Shown here in pieces: positions 47,602 to 64,000 of a stretch of DNA of 64,000 nucleotides (position 1 is its first letter; every line of letters begins with the position of its first letter). Source of the DNA: Phyto melanocephala (taxonomy: Eukaryota > Arthropoda > Insecta > Diptera > Rhinophoridae); the NCBI GenBank assembly GCA_941918925.1, contig OW799233.1, positions 8,362,001 to 8,426,000 of the forward strand, read 5' to 3'. The notes beneath the pieces were generated by a model that was given only the letters and a program-made list of their open reading frames with translations, did not search any database and was not told where the DNA came from. The translations under genes and the position numbers were made by a program.

Positions 47602-48976
47602 TAGGGTTTGGGAATTCCCGGTCTTTTTACTTTCCCGGGAAACGGGAATTAAAAAATCGTCTTCCCGGGAATTCCCGGGATTCCCGAAAATAATATTTCT
47701 TTTAAAATAAATAATGTTTGTTAACTTTAACATCACGATTTGGTTAATAACTCATTGTTTTAGTACTAGTTTATTTTCCATTAGAGACCTTATTGTGTCG
47801 GCATTACATCTTCCGGGAATATAAACTTAACCCAAATCATAAAAATAATTATTGCCATGTAAACAGATACTTTTTTTGGGCAGCACTACTCCACTCGTCT
47901 AATACTAGAGCAAACCACAAATTGTCACAAATTTGACTCGATATTGTTTTCACCATCGTATTTTTAACGGCGTTGTAATATTTTATTACAATGTTTTTAA
48001 CATCAGTTTAATTTTGGTAATGTCATATTTTTACTGAAAAATTTTGACTAATAAAAGAACTTTGTGTAATTGTTCGAATAGATATTCCATCGACTGCTGC
48101 CAATTTTGAAACAATTTCTGGTAATGTTTGGGTGTCTAAAAAACTTTTAATGGTGGAATTATTTTTTCACTTGGTGCAGGTGTTGAAGAATCGTTTTCAA
48201 ATTTTATTTTATGAACCAAAAGAAGGTGCCGTATGAGACCACTAGTACTACCGCCCTTGGACATTAACCTTTTCGGGAAAATATTACATTGTGCTGCGTT
48301 GTCTACTTTTTGAAAATAGTTCCAGACTTCAGACATTTTGCTTCTAAACAAAGTGAATTTTATAAAAAAGTATTATATTTATATAGTTTTCGATCTTTTA
48401 ATTTATATCAACAGTTTCTTCTATTGAGCTTGAGATCACTTTTTTTTATTAGAAAAATTCAATCATAAATAAAAAAAATTATACTTACAAATTCTGTGAC
48501 CACTTTTAAAAACAATTTGTACATACGATTATATTTATAAAAATGAACCACGGAAACTACTGTTGGATTTACGGTTGTTATAAAAAACATTTTTATACTA
48601 GAAAAGATTTTATTATGTATGTGTGTAATTAATTCACTTGAAATTTATAAGCACTTATTAAAAATAATTCCAGAAAGTCGTTAACTTTGGCGTGAAATAT
48701 TTTTGACCGACGATGTTTGTTTTTCTTTTCCATATTCGTATTTGAGAAAAGTTGTAAATACTTAACAATTAAAAAACGCTAACAAATTAAAAACCTAACT
48801 TTTTATTCAAATATTCTTTAAATTTACCAAAACAGATAAGAAATTAAAAATAAAATCAAATATATTTCCTAATATACTACATATTTTTTATTTCCCGTTT
48901 TCCCAGGAATAAGAGCAAAATTTTTCCGGGAATACTAAGTGGTTCATTCCCGGGAATTCCCGGTTCCCAAACCCTA
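47602..48976 (-). mobile_element. hAT-type element with BED-finger relic
   Basis: The 1,375-bp element has 13-bp perfect ends TAGGGTTTGGGAA, which fit the hAT pattern YARNG. The exact 8-bp target repeat GTCCTGAT lies at 47,594-47,601 and 48,977-48,984. Both subterminal regions are packed with TTCCCGGGAA-type palindromes. Only an N-terminal transposase relic remains, so the element is non-autonomous. Confidence 0.92.
48010..48351 (-). pseudogene. hAT transposase N-terminal BED zinc-finger relic
   Basis: The minus frame from 48,351 reads SEVWNYFQKVDNAAQCNIF, then GGSTSGLIRHLLLVH, which is the BED finger layout (C..C...H..H). The second zinc cysteine is replaced (AQCNIF instead of a CxxC pair). 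After a frameshift near 48,140 it continues LDTQTLPEIVSKLAAVDGIS, as in the region following the BED finger in hAT transposases. The RNase H-like catalytic core is missing. Confidence 0.8.
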
Positions 48977-48984
48977 GTCCTGAT

Positions 48985-49930
48985 CCAGTCCTGTTATATA
49001 ACAACTGATTTGTTTAAGTGGTATCCCCCATTGTAAATTAAGAAAAATTAAGTCCTTTTAGGTCTTAATGTACATGTATACAATAAATACAAATAAATAT
49101 TAACGTACAATTTTGCCATCTCTGTCTTAGTCCTGTGGTTTTGCTGGAATATTCCTTACCACCTTGGCTCCCTCTTCGCCTTTTTTAACCGCATCTGTTG
49201 TGCAGAATTTTAATTTTGCTTTGGCAAATTTAAATTGAATTTTTGTGGTTTTGTGGCGATTTAATTCAAATTCTTTTTCGATTTTCTCGTGTTAATGAGA
49301 AATTAAGTGTGTTGTTATTGTTCTTTTTCCTATTCCACTTCTTGGGATCCTTTGTCTATTTTTAGACCCGAAGAATTTTTTTTTTTACCCATACAAGGCA
49401 CCACAAAAACGTTTTTTCTCACTTTATTTTTCATTTCTTTTTGTTTATTTAAAAAAAAGTAAAAAAAAAGATCCGTGACTGTGAAAAAGTTCAACCAAAA
49501 AAATAAGGAAAAAATTGTTGATTTGGTTGTTGTAAAATGTTCTATTCATTGGTTTATTTTTAACCGAAATCAAAAAAAGAGCAACAACGACAACAACAAA
49601 ATCAAATTATATTAAAATTAAAGGTAGAAATCTCTTTTGTGTTTATAACAGGCAACATTCAGACACAGGCAACAAACAGGCTAATTTTAGACTATAAGTG
49701 CGCATACATACAAACAAAGCATACATACAAACAAACAAACATACAAAGCACTGATAAGAAAATAAAATAATAATAAAAAAAACAAAACACCGAAACACAT
49801 GCACACAAATTAGGTACAAGGATTTTTGTATCGTATTTTAACGAAGAATTCATTTATTCAAATTTTACTTGTTTTTTAGAAACGCCTTTTTTAATCGTTT
49901 CCTTTTATTTCAATTTTTATTTACTTACAG
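48985..49930 (+). other. DNA immediately upstream of the first ttk coding exon (probable intron)
   Basis: AT-rich with ACAAACAAAC runs; no coding frame. It ends in a strong acceptor (pyrimidine tract, ACTTACAG, last base 49,930), so at least its 3' part is probably a 5' UTR intron. Confidence 0.5.
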
Positions 49931-50113
49931 GAGTTATTGAAAATTATGTTATAATAGGAGCAAGAGAGACGAAAATTTTCAACATCAAACCTTTGAATCA
50001 AAGAAAATTTTGTAACACAAATTAAAAGGATTGAAATCCAAATTCACCTGAAAAAGTTTTGAATTGTTTGTTGGTCCTGTGATAGCAAGATTAACAACTA
50101 AAACGGCTTACAA
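49931..50113 (+). other. ttk: ttk 5' UTR portion of the first coding exon
   Basis: It begins at the acceptor at 49,930 and runs into the start codon, whose context (TTACAAATGAAG) fits fly translation starts. It contains a minimal upstream ORF, ATG TTA TAA, at 49,946-49,954. The true exon start needs transcript data. Confidence 0.6.
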
Positions 50114-56359
<6,246 letters not shown>

Positions 56360-59080
56360 AAACTGCTCTCTGCCATTTGGGGAGATGCTGGCTTTCTATT
56401 GTAGCAATAGTAGTACAATAATACTAAATATTTCTCTATATAAATATATATATATACATACATGTGCATGTGTATACATACGTACATTTAAGCATATGTT
56501 AAAATAAGCAAAGGTTTTGGCTTTAAAAATAGTAAAACCCTTATTTTATAAAAACTAGACAACAAACAAAAAACACCCCTACCCCCAACAAATCAATATA
56601 AAGTAGAACAGAACATTTATCATTAACAGGAAGTTGTATTAAAAACATTTTATAACTGTAATATACATAAATTGTTATACAAACAAAAATGGCTTCCAAA
56701 ATACATAATCATACATACAGACATATTCCAAAATCGTTTTTTTTTGTAATATTTGTTCAATCTATTTTATATTAAAAAACAAAAAATATAAATTAATTTA
56801 TATTTAAAATACCAACTAAAACAAAAACAAAAACAAAAAAATATTCTCTTATATTATTATTTAGAAACTAATAATTTTCCATTAAATTTAATTCAATAAT
56901 TTGTAATTATGTATTTTTATTATTCTTTTTTTTATATGATTATTATTTATTTCTATATTTAAACAATGTTTTCTCACTACAACCCGGTTTAAAGTGATCT
57001 TTAAAAAAGAAACTTTGAAAAAAAAAAACAATTTAAAGAAAAATTTTCTAAAAATTTAAAGTTTTCTGTTTTGTTATTATTTTTATTTTTTATTATAATT
57101 TTTTTGTTATATTTTTTTCTTAGTTACATTTTTGTTAAACGCTTGTTTTTCACTCTCTCTCTCTTAATATTCAGCTCTATTTTCACTTTTTTCGATTTTC
57201 GAAAATTGATTCAGTCTGTATTTTGTTTTAAAAACTGCGTTTAATTTAAAAATATTTCAATAAAATTTCTTTTAAAACGTCTAACACGAAACTTTAGACT
57301 TGAAAATTGTTTAAAGTTTTGCTGTTAACAAAATGTTTGTGTGCAATTATAAAAATTTTCTTTTTTTTTAAGACTTAGTTTTTAATTTAAGTTTAAAACA
57401 AGCACCTTTATTTTAAATACTTGTAATCATATTTATAACAATAATAAAACAAAATATTCGTAATATTTTAAATTAATTGGTAACTTTTCACTTTGGCCTT
57501 AGATTTTACTTTAAAATAAAATACAACAAAAAAACAAATTCACCATTGTGTGCCTTGCAACTAAAAAAATTAATAATAAAGTTCTTTTGGAAAAGAATCA
57601 CCAACCAAGAAAACTTTATTAAACAATTACATACTTTACAAATTAGTTAAATTTTTTCACACTTATTATATTCATACTTCTTAAGTTTAAACCATAAGTA
57701 ATTGTTTGTTTGTTTTTTTTTTTTAATTTAATTTAAAACATTAACAAAATTAGTAAAAATCATTTAATCTAAAATGCAAAACAATAAATATAATAAATCT
57801 ACCTTGTTGCCTTCAAATGAAGCTAGTTCTTATAATTATTAAAACTAAAACAACAACAAAAAAACTAAAAATAAATATTATTTTACTGCAAATTAATTGA
57901 ATTGCTGGTTATTTTTTTTCACATTTAAAATGACTATTTATTATAAAAACAAAAAAAAAACGAACTCTAAACCTTCCTCATTTTAATCTTTTTTGTTTTA
58001 ATAATGTAATATATAAAAAATAATTTGTTTTTTTTTTCTAATAAATAATTAATATTTATATAATTTTTAAAAAAAAATATATAAATCGGAGGCTTAATTT
58101 ATCGCCAAAGAATTTATTAAATTAACAATAACAATTAAATAAACCATAAAAAAAGAACAAAACGAAAAAAAGAAAACAAACTGAAATGCATTACAAAAAA
58201 AAAAAAATAAAAATAAAAATAATTTTTTAGAGAAATAATTAAAAAAAAATAACCCCCAGCAATATGGTTAATGTTTATGTTTTATTATTTTATTAATTAT
58301 TATAATTATTATTTTTTTTTTTGTATAATTTTAAATTAATTTTTATGTACAGCATTAAACAAATATTAACTAAAAAAAAAATAAATTAAAAAAAACATAC
58401 ATACATACATTATATTATAATAATTTAAATAAATTAATTATTTAATAAAAAAGAATTCAACAAACACACACACACACAAATCACAACAACAAAAATATAT
58501 AGCTTTGTTTTTAATTCTTATTTTATATAAAAAAAAAAATTAATAAAAAAACACATACATGCATACATTCATAGTGAAAAATAATTAAAATTTTTTTCAT
58601 TTTCCAATTCCCTTTAAAACTTTAATATATCAATTGTAGTCGATTTTTTTTTAAATGAAATGAAAATAAATTTTATATGAATTTTTTAGATCTCTAACTG
58701 GAAAAACACATTAATTTTCTTAAAATGTCGATTGGGGGTTGGTTTCAAGTTTGAAATTTTTTATTATATTTTTTGTTTATTTTTAAATATGTTGTTGAAA
58801 TTCGGCTTGTGTTGCTGCACCACTAAATCAATCAACCCTATGCAAAATAAAAAGTGAAATTTTTGTTTCCCTGAAATTTTTTTCCCCTCGAAGTAAAAAT
58901 TGATATGAATTTCTCCTGATATTTTTATTCCCCTCAAAATAAAATAAACTATTAATTCACATCGAATGTAAATAAGAAGAAAAAAAGCTTTGGACGAATT
59001 TTTTAAATAAAATAAATAACATTTTTGGAATCAAAAAACAGCTTCATTAAGTTGTTCGTCGCGATTTGTGAGCCAAATTG
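56360..59080 (+). other. ttk 3' UTR and downstream A/T-rich DNA
   Basis: Nearly pure A/T with many AATAAA motifs (for example 57,443-57,448 and 57,575-57,580), so the true poly(A) site cannot be chosen. No Ttk88-type finger exon or other frame is seen. Confidence 0.6.
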
Positions 59081-59620
59081 AAACGATGCTTCTTCATACA
59101 GTAATATGCAACGGCGAATTGATACAACAAAGCAACTTTTTAGGGGATATTTTCAGTCATAGCCAATTCGTTTAACAGGGATGGTAAACTTATTGTGTTA
59201 TGTTTAATGTATTAAAATTTTAATAAAAAAATTATATATATTTGTAAAACACATTGGGCCAAGGCGAATTCATACAGGTGAAATTATTAGCCCAGCTGAT
59301 GGGGAGACTTTATGTCAAAATTTTTTGAATTTGTCTTATTAATGCAGGGAAGGGAAATGTGATTTTAAATTCTGTATTAAACAATTAACTGACGTGTACT
59401 TTTTTGATAATAAATGTGCTAAATTTATGTATATTTGTTGCTTTTGCGTCATTAATAATGTGTTTCAAACAATTATATTCCTTTTTTAATAAAATTTTAT
59501 TATATATAATATGTAAAAACAACTTTTCCATCCCTGATATACGAATTGGCCTTGACATAAAACATCTCATGAAAAGTTGCTTTGTTGTATTAATTCGCCG
59601 TTGCATATACCTTATGGATA
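59080..59620. repeat. Large composite foldback
   Basis: ATATGCAACGGCGAATT and ACAACAAAGCAACTTTT near 59,095-59,140 are inverted at 59,570-59,615. ACAGGGATGG near 59,177 is inverted at 59,523-59,533. The arms are imperfect and the left boundary approximate. Confidence 0.6.
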
Positions 59621-59630
59621 TGCCTTGCAT

Positions 59631-60017
59631 TGGGCCAATTCAAAGTAGACTCTCATATTGTACTATGTCATATAATTCATATTAATATGACTAGTGACTT
59701 TGAACACCTTTTGTTAACAAATTATGTATTTAATACAAGAAAGAAGACAAAGAGATGACGCTGTTAAAAATTGTATGTATACAGGAAAGAAGAAAATAGA
59801 AAATATTCTCTTTGAGAGGTGAGAAGCGAAGAAATTCTCTCTGAGAGACAGTATGGTTAAAAGTATAACATAAACAATTTCTTATACATAGAAAACAAAT
59901 GGGTAAAGTCATATTATTTTTTTTGTATGGAAATTACTCACAAAAATTTTATGCATGCATAAAATAATATGAAATAGTACAAATATGACTGATATGCAAC
60001 CACTTTGAATTGGCCCA
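59631..60017. mobile_element. 387-bp element with 16-bp inverted ends
   Basis: TGGGCCAATTCAAAGT at 59,631-59,646 is exactly inverted at 60,002-60,017. The interior has no coding frame. Confidence 0.6.
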
Positions 60018-60175
60018 TTATAAATGGTATAAAACAACAAATGTACAAACATTTGATACGTTTATTATCGAAAAAGTACATTTAAGTTAAGTTCTTAATA
60101 CTGAAAACAAAATCTCATTTTCCATCTCTGCTGTAATAAATGAAATCAAGGCGAACCAACAAATTCTGATAAAAT

Positions 60176-60503
60176 TATTATTATTAGTTTTTAATGGCAA
60201 GGTTTTAAAACCATAGAGCCAGGGTATCCCACACAGGTACAGTATCCGTAAGTCGACCTATACCTTCATATAAGAATACGGAGCTGAACGCGAATATTCT
60301 TTTCTTTAAAAGTTTTGCAAGGGTTAATTGAGACTCCGGGTGGCTGTACCTCAGTACAGTTAACCGACGCCACGCAATTAACCAATGCGAGTGTGAGACG
60401 CGAAACCCTCGAAGCCGGATAAAAAGGACGGCCTAATTTCCCCTAAGAGATAATGGCAATGACGCGCGAGCTCTTGACCCGACCAGAGCTGAATCACGAC
60501 TCG
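60176..60503 (-). mobile_element. 5'-truncated non-LTR or SINE insertion with 13-bp target repeat
   Basis: A GC-richer 328-bp block is flanked by the exact 13-bp repeat ATTCTGATAAAAT (60,163-60,175 and 60,504-60,516). Read on the minus strand it ends in a TAATAATA tail, as in I-type LINEs. No open frame or clear B box was seen, so a LINE 3' UTR is the likelier reading. Confidence 0.75.
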
Positions 60504-60567
60504 ATTCTGATAAAATACCTCCTCATCAATTGGGCTGATAATTTCACCTGTATTAATTCGCCTTGGT

Positions 60568-60865
60568 CAAGGCCAATTAGAATATCAGAGATGGAAAAGT
60601 TGTTATATGTTTAATAAAATTTAACTCCAAAAAGGATATATATCTCTGAAACACCATCATAAATGGTGCAAGAGCAACAAATATACATAAATTTGGTACA
60701 TTTAATATCAAAAAATTATGCTTAAGTTAATTGTTTTATACCGACATCAAAAACTCGTTTTCCATCCCTGCATTAATAAATGAAATTAAGGGGAATTCAA
60801 CAAATTTTGATATTATGGTTCCTCATTAGCTGGGCTGATAATTTCACCTGTATGAATTCGCCTTG
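60568..60865. mobile_element. CAAGGC-type MITE, imperfect ends
   Basis: The left end is CAAGGCCAATTAGAATATCA. The right end inverted is CAAGGCGAATTCATACAGGT. It shares GATGGAAAAG and CATCCCTG motifs with the cluster. No target duplication. Confidence 0.5.
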
Positions 60866-60913
60866 TTACATATTAAATAACATACATTTTGGTTGGGAGA
60901 TAATTCTTTGCCG

Positions 60914-61074
60914 CAAGGCGAATTCATACAGGTGAAATTATCAGCCCAGCTGATGAGGAATGCTACAGTCAAACTCCATGTATAAAAAATTATTGTGTAT
61001 TTTTTATATGTGGCGTCTGACAGCGAACATCACAGCGAATTCGCCGTTGCATATACCTGTATGGATATGCCTTG
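60914..61074. mobile_element. CAAGGC-family MITE with exact 8-bp target repeat
   Basis: It is 161 bp. Ends are CAAGGCGAATTCATACAGGT and, inverted, CAAGGCATATCCATACAGGT. The target repeat CTTTGCCG lies at 60,906-60,913 and 61,075-61,082. The interior has CAGCCCAGCTGATGAGG and GTCAAACTCCATGTATAAA. Confidence 0.9.
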
Positions 61075-61199
61075 CTTTGCCGTTTACAAAAAAGTCGAAT
61101 ATTTTCTGCCAAGGCGAACTCATACATCAGGGATGGAAAAGTTATGATCAGTTAAGTTAAATACAATTTAATTAAAAAAGAATATCGCCTGTGTTCTGC

Positions 61200-61299
61200 A
61201 TTCCGAGTGAAATTAAATCACTCGGAATTGCCATGAAATTGTTGTTTTAAACAATAACACTACAATGGCAATTCCGAGTGATTTAATTTCATTCGGAAT
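61200..61299. repeat. Double palindrome
   Basis: The 35-base arm 61,200-61,234 is inverted at 61,265-61,299 with one mismatch, and each arm is itself a near-palindrome (ATTCCGAGTGA...TCACTCGGAAT). It could fold as one long or two short hairpins. Confidence 0.85.
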
Positions 61300-61559
61300 T
61301 AGGCTTGCCACATCTCAAAAGCCAGCCAGCTTGACACTCAGCTGATATGAGTTTGATTTCAAAAAAATATATTTACAATTAAAATAACGCATACGTATAA
61401 ATGAGCAGAAAAATTGCTTAATTTTATAAAAAACAAAAACAATAAAAACAACAAATTATACAAAAACTTAAAAAATAACGAAAACGTATTACAATTCAGT
61501 CTACGTCAAATAATTTAAACATCCTACAATTAATTTACATTTTAATTCTTCCACATACA

Positions 61560-62320
61560 TATACATACTTTGTACTTTTAGTAACAGACTTAACTAGTTC
61601 TGTTCCTTTAGGCGTTAGTAAAAAATTTTGAAATTTTTTACAATTTTCATCAAAATTTTGTCTTATTAACAGTTCAGCCTTTATAAGGTCAAATTCCATT
61701 TTATTCCTTTCTTTAGAATATAATTTGTTAAATGTACTAAATGTTCTTTTACAAAAAGCAATACTAATTGGAATAGAAAAAAAATGAGATTATATTTAAT
61801 TTATTTATCAAGTTATTTTTATAACATTTCTTGAAAAAGTAAGACCATATTTTGTCAATCGGAATATCTTTTGGCAATTGATCATACACTTCTCGAAGAC
61901 AGCAATAATCTGTATATAACATGTCATTATCAATAGAATTTGATATCTGTAAAATTTTTGGAAGCTCTGATAAAGTATCCCATGACAAAAGAGATTGTTT
62001 CAGATTTATAACAGATAGGTGTTTGTAAATTAATTCATCTACGAAATTATATCGTTGCTCCAAGTATGAAATAGCATTTGTTAAAAATTGATTTGCTTCT
62101 AATGCTTAATATCATTATTTTGAAATATTTTTAAAAAATACCAAACCTCTACATCCATAAAAAAACCCTTCTTCGGCTTTGAAGACTATTCATAAGTTTA
62201 CTCATTATGCTGTGAAGTTACATTATTGTACAAGAATAATTTTCAAGCGCTAGTATAGCTGAATGGAATTCATCCAATGCATTATGATATATTTTATCTT
62301 GACACTTCGTCGTTCTCAAA
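61560..62320 (-). pseudogene. hAT transposase C-terminal relic
   Basis: The minus frame 61,764-62,107 reads ANQFLTNAISYLEQRYNFV, then LSELPKILQISNSI and DIPIDKIWSYFF. After a frameshift near 61,790 it reads IPISIAFCKRTFSTFNKL, then KERNKMEFDLIKAELLI. This is the hAT dimerisation region with its CKRTFS motif. Upstream, NALDEFHSAILALE (about 62,240-62,290) continues it. Stops and shifts make it inactive. Confidence 0.78.
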
Positions 62321-62399
62321 TTATTTTGTTCTATAGGTATATGTTTTATGTGTCACATAGAACACAATAAATTGCGAACGACGACTTGACAGGACCTAA

Positions 62400-62550
62400 A
62401 AAATCACTTCACTTATTTTAAATTTCAGCTGTCAAAGTCAATAGGTAAAAAATAAATTTCTCTCTTCTCTCCTTTATTTCAAATGTCAAACTTAATATAT
62501 ATAAAAACATAAAAAAAAAAATTCTATCGGAACTGCGGTGATCAATTGGT
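62400..62550. mobile_element. CAAGGC-family MITE, internal fragment
   Basis: It carries the family interior TTTCAGCTGTCAAAGTC and CAAATGTCAAACTTAATATA followed by a TCGGAACTGC motif. The ends are missing. Confidence 0.6.
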
Positions 62551-62586
62551 ATAATGAGATTTCAATTTTAAGTCTCAGCTTATATC

Positions 62587-63357
62587 GGGTTATTCATCGT
62601 GAGGTTTGAATTTCAAAAGGATTTTTTTAACAGCTCACGCATAATTCATATCAAACTGCTTTATTATGTTGTTCAGTATCGTTTGGCAAGTCATGGAAAA
62701 ACTCACACCACAACAGCGTTCTATGAGAAATGTTTTGTTCAGTGATGAAACACATTTCTGTATTAATGTAAACGTTAATAAACAAAATTGTCGTATTTGG
62801 GGCGATGAGCAACCCAAAGAGCATCAATAGCTACCATTACATCCATTAAAGACAACAGTATGGTTGTCTGGAATCGTTGATCCATATTTCTTCAAAAATG
62901 AGGCAAATCAAAATGTAACCGTCAATGGTAACCCCAAATTCTAGCTTATGGTTTAAGTGAGTTCTGTTTACAACAAGTCAGTGCTTTCAGCCATACGTGA
63001 CACAATGGAAATTATTTCGGCAAGCATTAAATTTAACTGCGATCAATTGGCCAGCTAGATGGTGCGATATCACACCTTTGGACTATTTTCTCTGGGGATA
63101 TAAAAAGTCGGAGGACTTCAGCAATAAGCCAGCTATGATTGACCTTTTGGAAGCCAACATTACTCGTGTTATTTGCGAGATAACCGTCGCTATGCTCGAA
63201 CGAGTCGCCTAAAATTGGAACTTCCGAATAGACCACCTCAAATGTAGCCGTAAATGCCATAAATTGTTCTTTTAACCGATAATGAAAATTTTAAGTTCGC
63301 ATTCAAATTTATGTGTTTTATTTTACATTAAAAATCAAACCTCACTACGAATCAGCC
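62587..63357 (+). pseudogene. Decayed mariner-type element
   Basis: Imperfect ends (GGTTATTCATCGTGAGGTTT; inverted GGCTGATTCGTAGTGAGGTT) flank a broken + strand transposase. It keeps MRNVLFSDETHF with the first catalytic Asp (62,730-62,760), NKQNCRIWG, then NWPARWCDITPLDYFLWG with the third Asp (63,040-63,095), and LEANITRVICEI. The region of the second Asp is lost. Confidence 0.75.
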
Positions 63358-63700
63358 ATTGCATATAACGGGTAGAATAACAGCGAAAGATATCGTCATT
63401 GTTGTTGTGAATATGGGTTGGTTCGTTTACTAAGAGTTTTAACTATTTTTAACTGGATTGTTTACGTTTTGTACGGAAATTTGTGTAAACGAACGAACAT
63501 AATGCCGCCTAATTCCACAAAAAGTTTTTGAGATTTCACGAAGGTAAGTAATTCAAAACTTTTTTGCAATAATCGATCGGCATGACACACACTTCTATTC
63601 AAGTGAAAATTAGATTTAAGCATAAAGAACTTTCGATTACAACGAAATTAAATAAGATTATCATCTTTTCCATACATTTTTATTGGCTGAACTGTATGTA
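63358..63700. other. Non-coding stretch
   Basis: No recognised features. Confidence 0.5.
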
Positions 63701-64000
63701 GGGTGTCCCAGTAGATTTTTATTTGACATCTGTCAATTTAGGGTTAGAAAAAATTGGACATAAAACAAATGAACATTGAGACTTTATTGTTGAATGATAT
63801 TTGCAAAATGATGAAAGTATGTTGACTGCAATTCGAATATTTTATACAAGATGTTGGAAATATTAATTTAGCTTTGATGAATGTGTGGTCTAAACAAGCG
63901 CGGATTCAGCTTACATGTTTTTGGGTAAAGTTTTTAATAAAATGTATGAATTGCCTGTTCAATGACTGTCAAAACGGTTACTTATCAAAGGAAAGATTTA
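63701..64000 (+). pseudogene. Mariner-type element cut by the window end
   Basis: GGGTGTCCCAGTAGATTTTT follows TA, like an element end. A broken frame further on keeps QNDESMLTAIRIFYTR, similar to the N-terminal region of mariner-type transposases. The rest lies outside the window. Confidence 0.5.

Larger units (their letters stand above)
59260..60565. mobile_element. CAAGGC-type ends enclosing nested elements
   Basis: CAAGGCGAATTCATACAGGT at 59,260 and its inverse at 60,536-60,565 (CACCTGTATTAATTCGCCTTG in part) bracket two further insertions. AGCCCAGCTGATG and the inverse AATTGGGCTGATAA occur just inside. No target duplication was found, so the two ends may come from different copies. Confidence 0.5.

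Overview
The window reads as nuclear DNA of a fly. It is very AT-rich, dense in interspersed repeats, and carries one recognisable host gene, tramtrack (ttk), encoding the Ttk69 isoform. A calyptrate fly such as a blowfly is my best guess (inference): the protein is collinear with Drosophila Ttk69, but its introns and flanks are full of transposons. I see no prokaryotic genes, tRNA genes, rRNA genes or CRISPR arrays.

Layout. From 1 to about 49.9 kb there is no intact host protein gene. This stretch is intergenic DNA and/or long 5' introns of ttk. It holds a sharp Inr+DPE core-promoter match at 33.09 kb and an isolated acceptor/donor pair at 14.28 kb. The ttk coding exons run on the + strand from 50,114 to 56,359 in five exons (648 codons). 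They encode a BTB domain, glutamine-rich and acidic linkers, an AT-hook-like basic patch and two C2H2 fingers of the Ttk69 type. No second (Ttk88-type) finger exon is seen. The 3' UTR and downstream DNA from 56.4 to 59 kb are nearly pure A/T. From 59 to 64 kb there is a dense cluster of nested inverted-repeat elements and transposase relics.

Mobile DNA dominates. (1) An apparently intact mariner-type element lies at 14,728-16,044, with perfect 27-bp terminal repeats, TA target duplication and a 361-codon transposase ORF. At least six decayed or truncated mariner-type relatives are also present. (2) Four Helitron-type elements (5'-TC, 3'-CTAG, A^T insertion, 3' hairpin) and a Helitron helicase C-terminal relic. 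(3) DINE-1/INE-1-like (Helentron-associated) elements, several nearly complete, one with an inverted core. (4) Three hAT transposase relics, two in elements with exact 8-bp target duplications, and a family of small elements with CAAGGC ends. (5) A tRNA-derived SINE in two copies, each with 13-bp target duplications. (6) PIF/Harbinger-like elements, one carrying a MADF-like fragment. (7) Several fragments of non-LTR retrotransposons.

Functionally, ttk is the only gene I expect to act for the host, as a BTB zinc-finger transcriptional repressor. Its second intron has been enlarged by a DINE-like element into which two Helitrons inserted. Everything here was read by eye, so boundaries of decayed elements are approximate.
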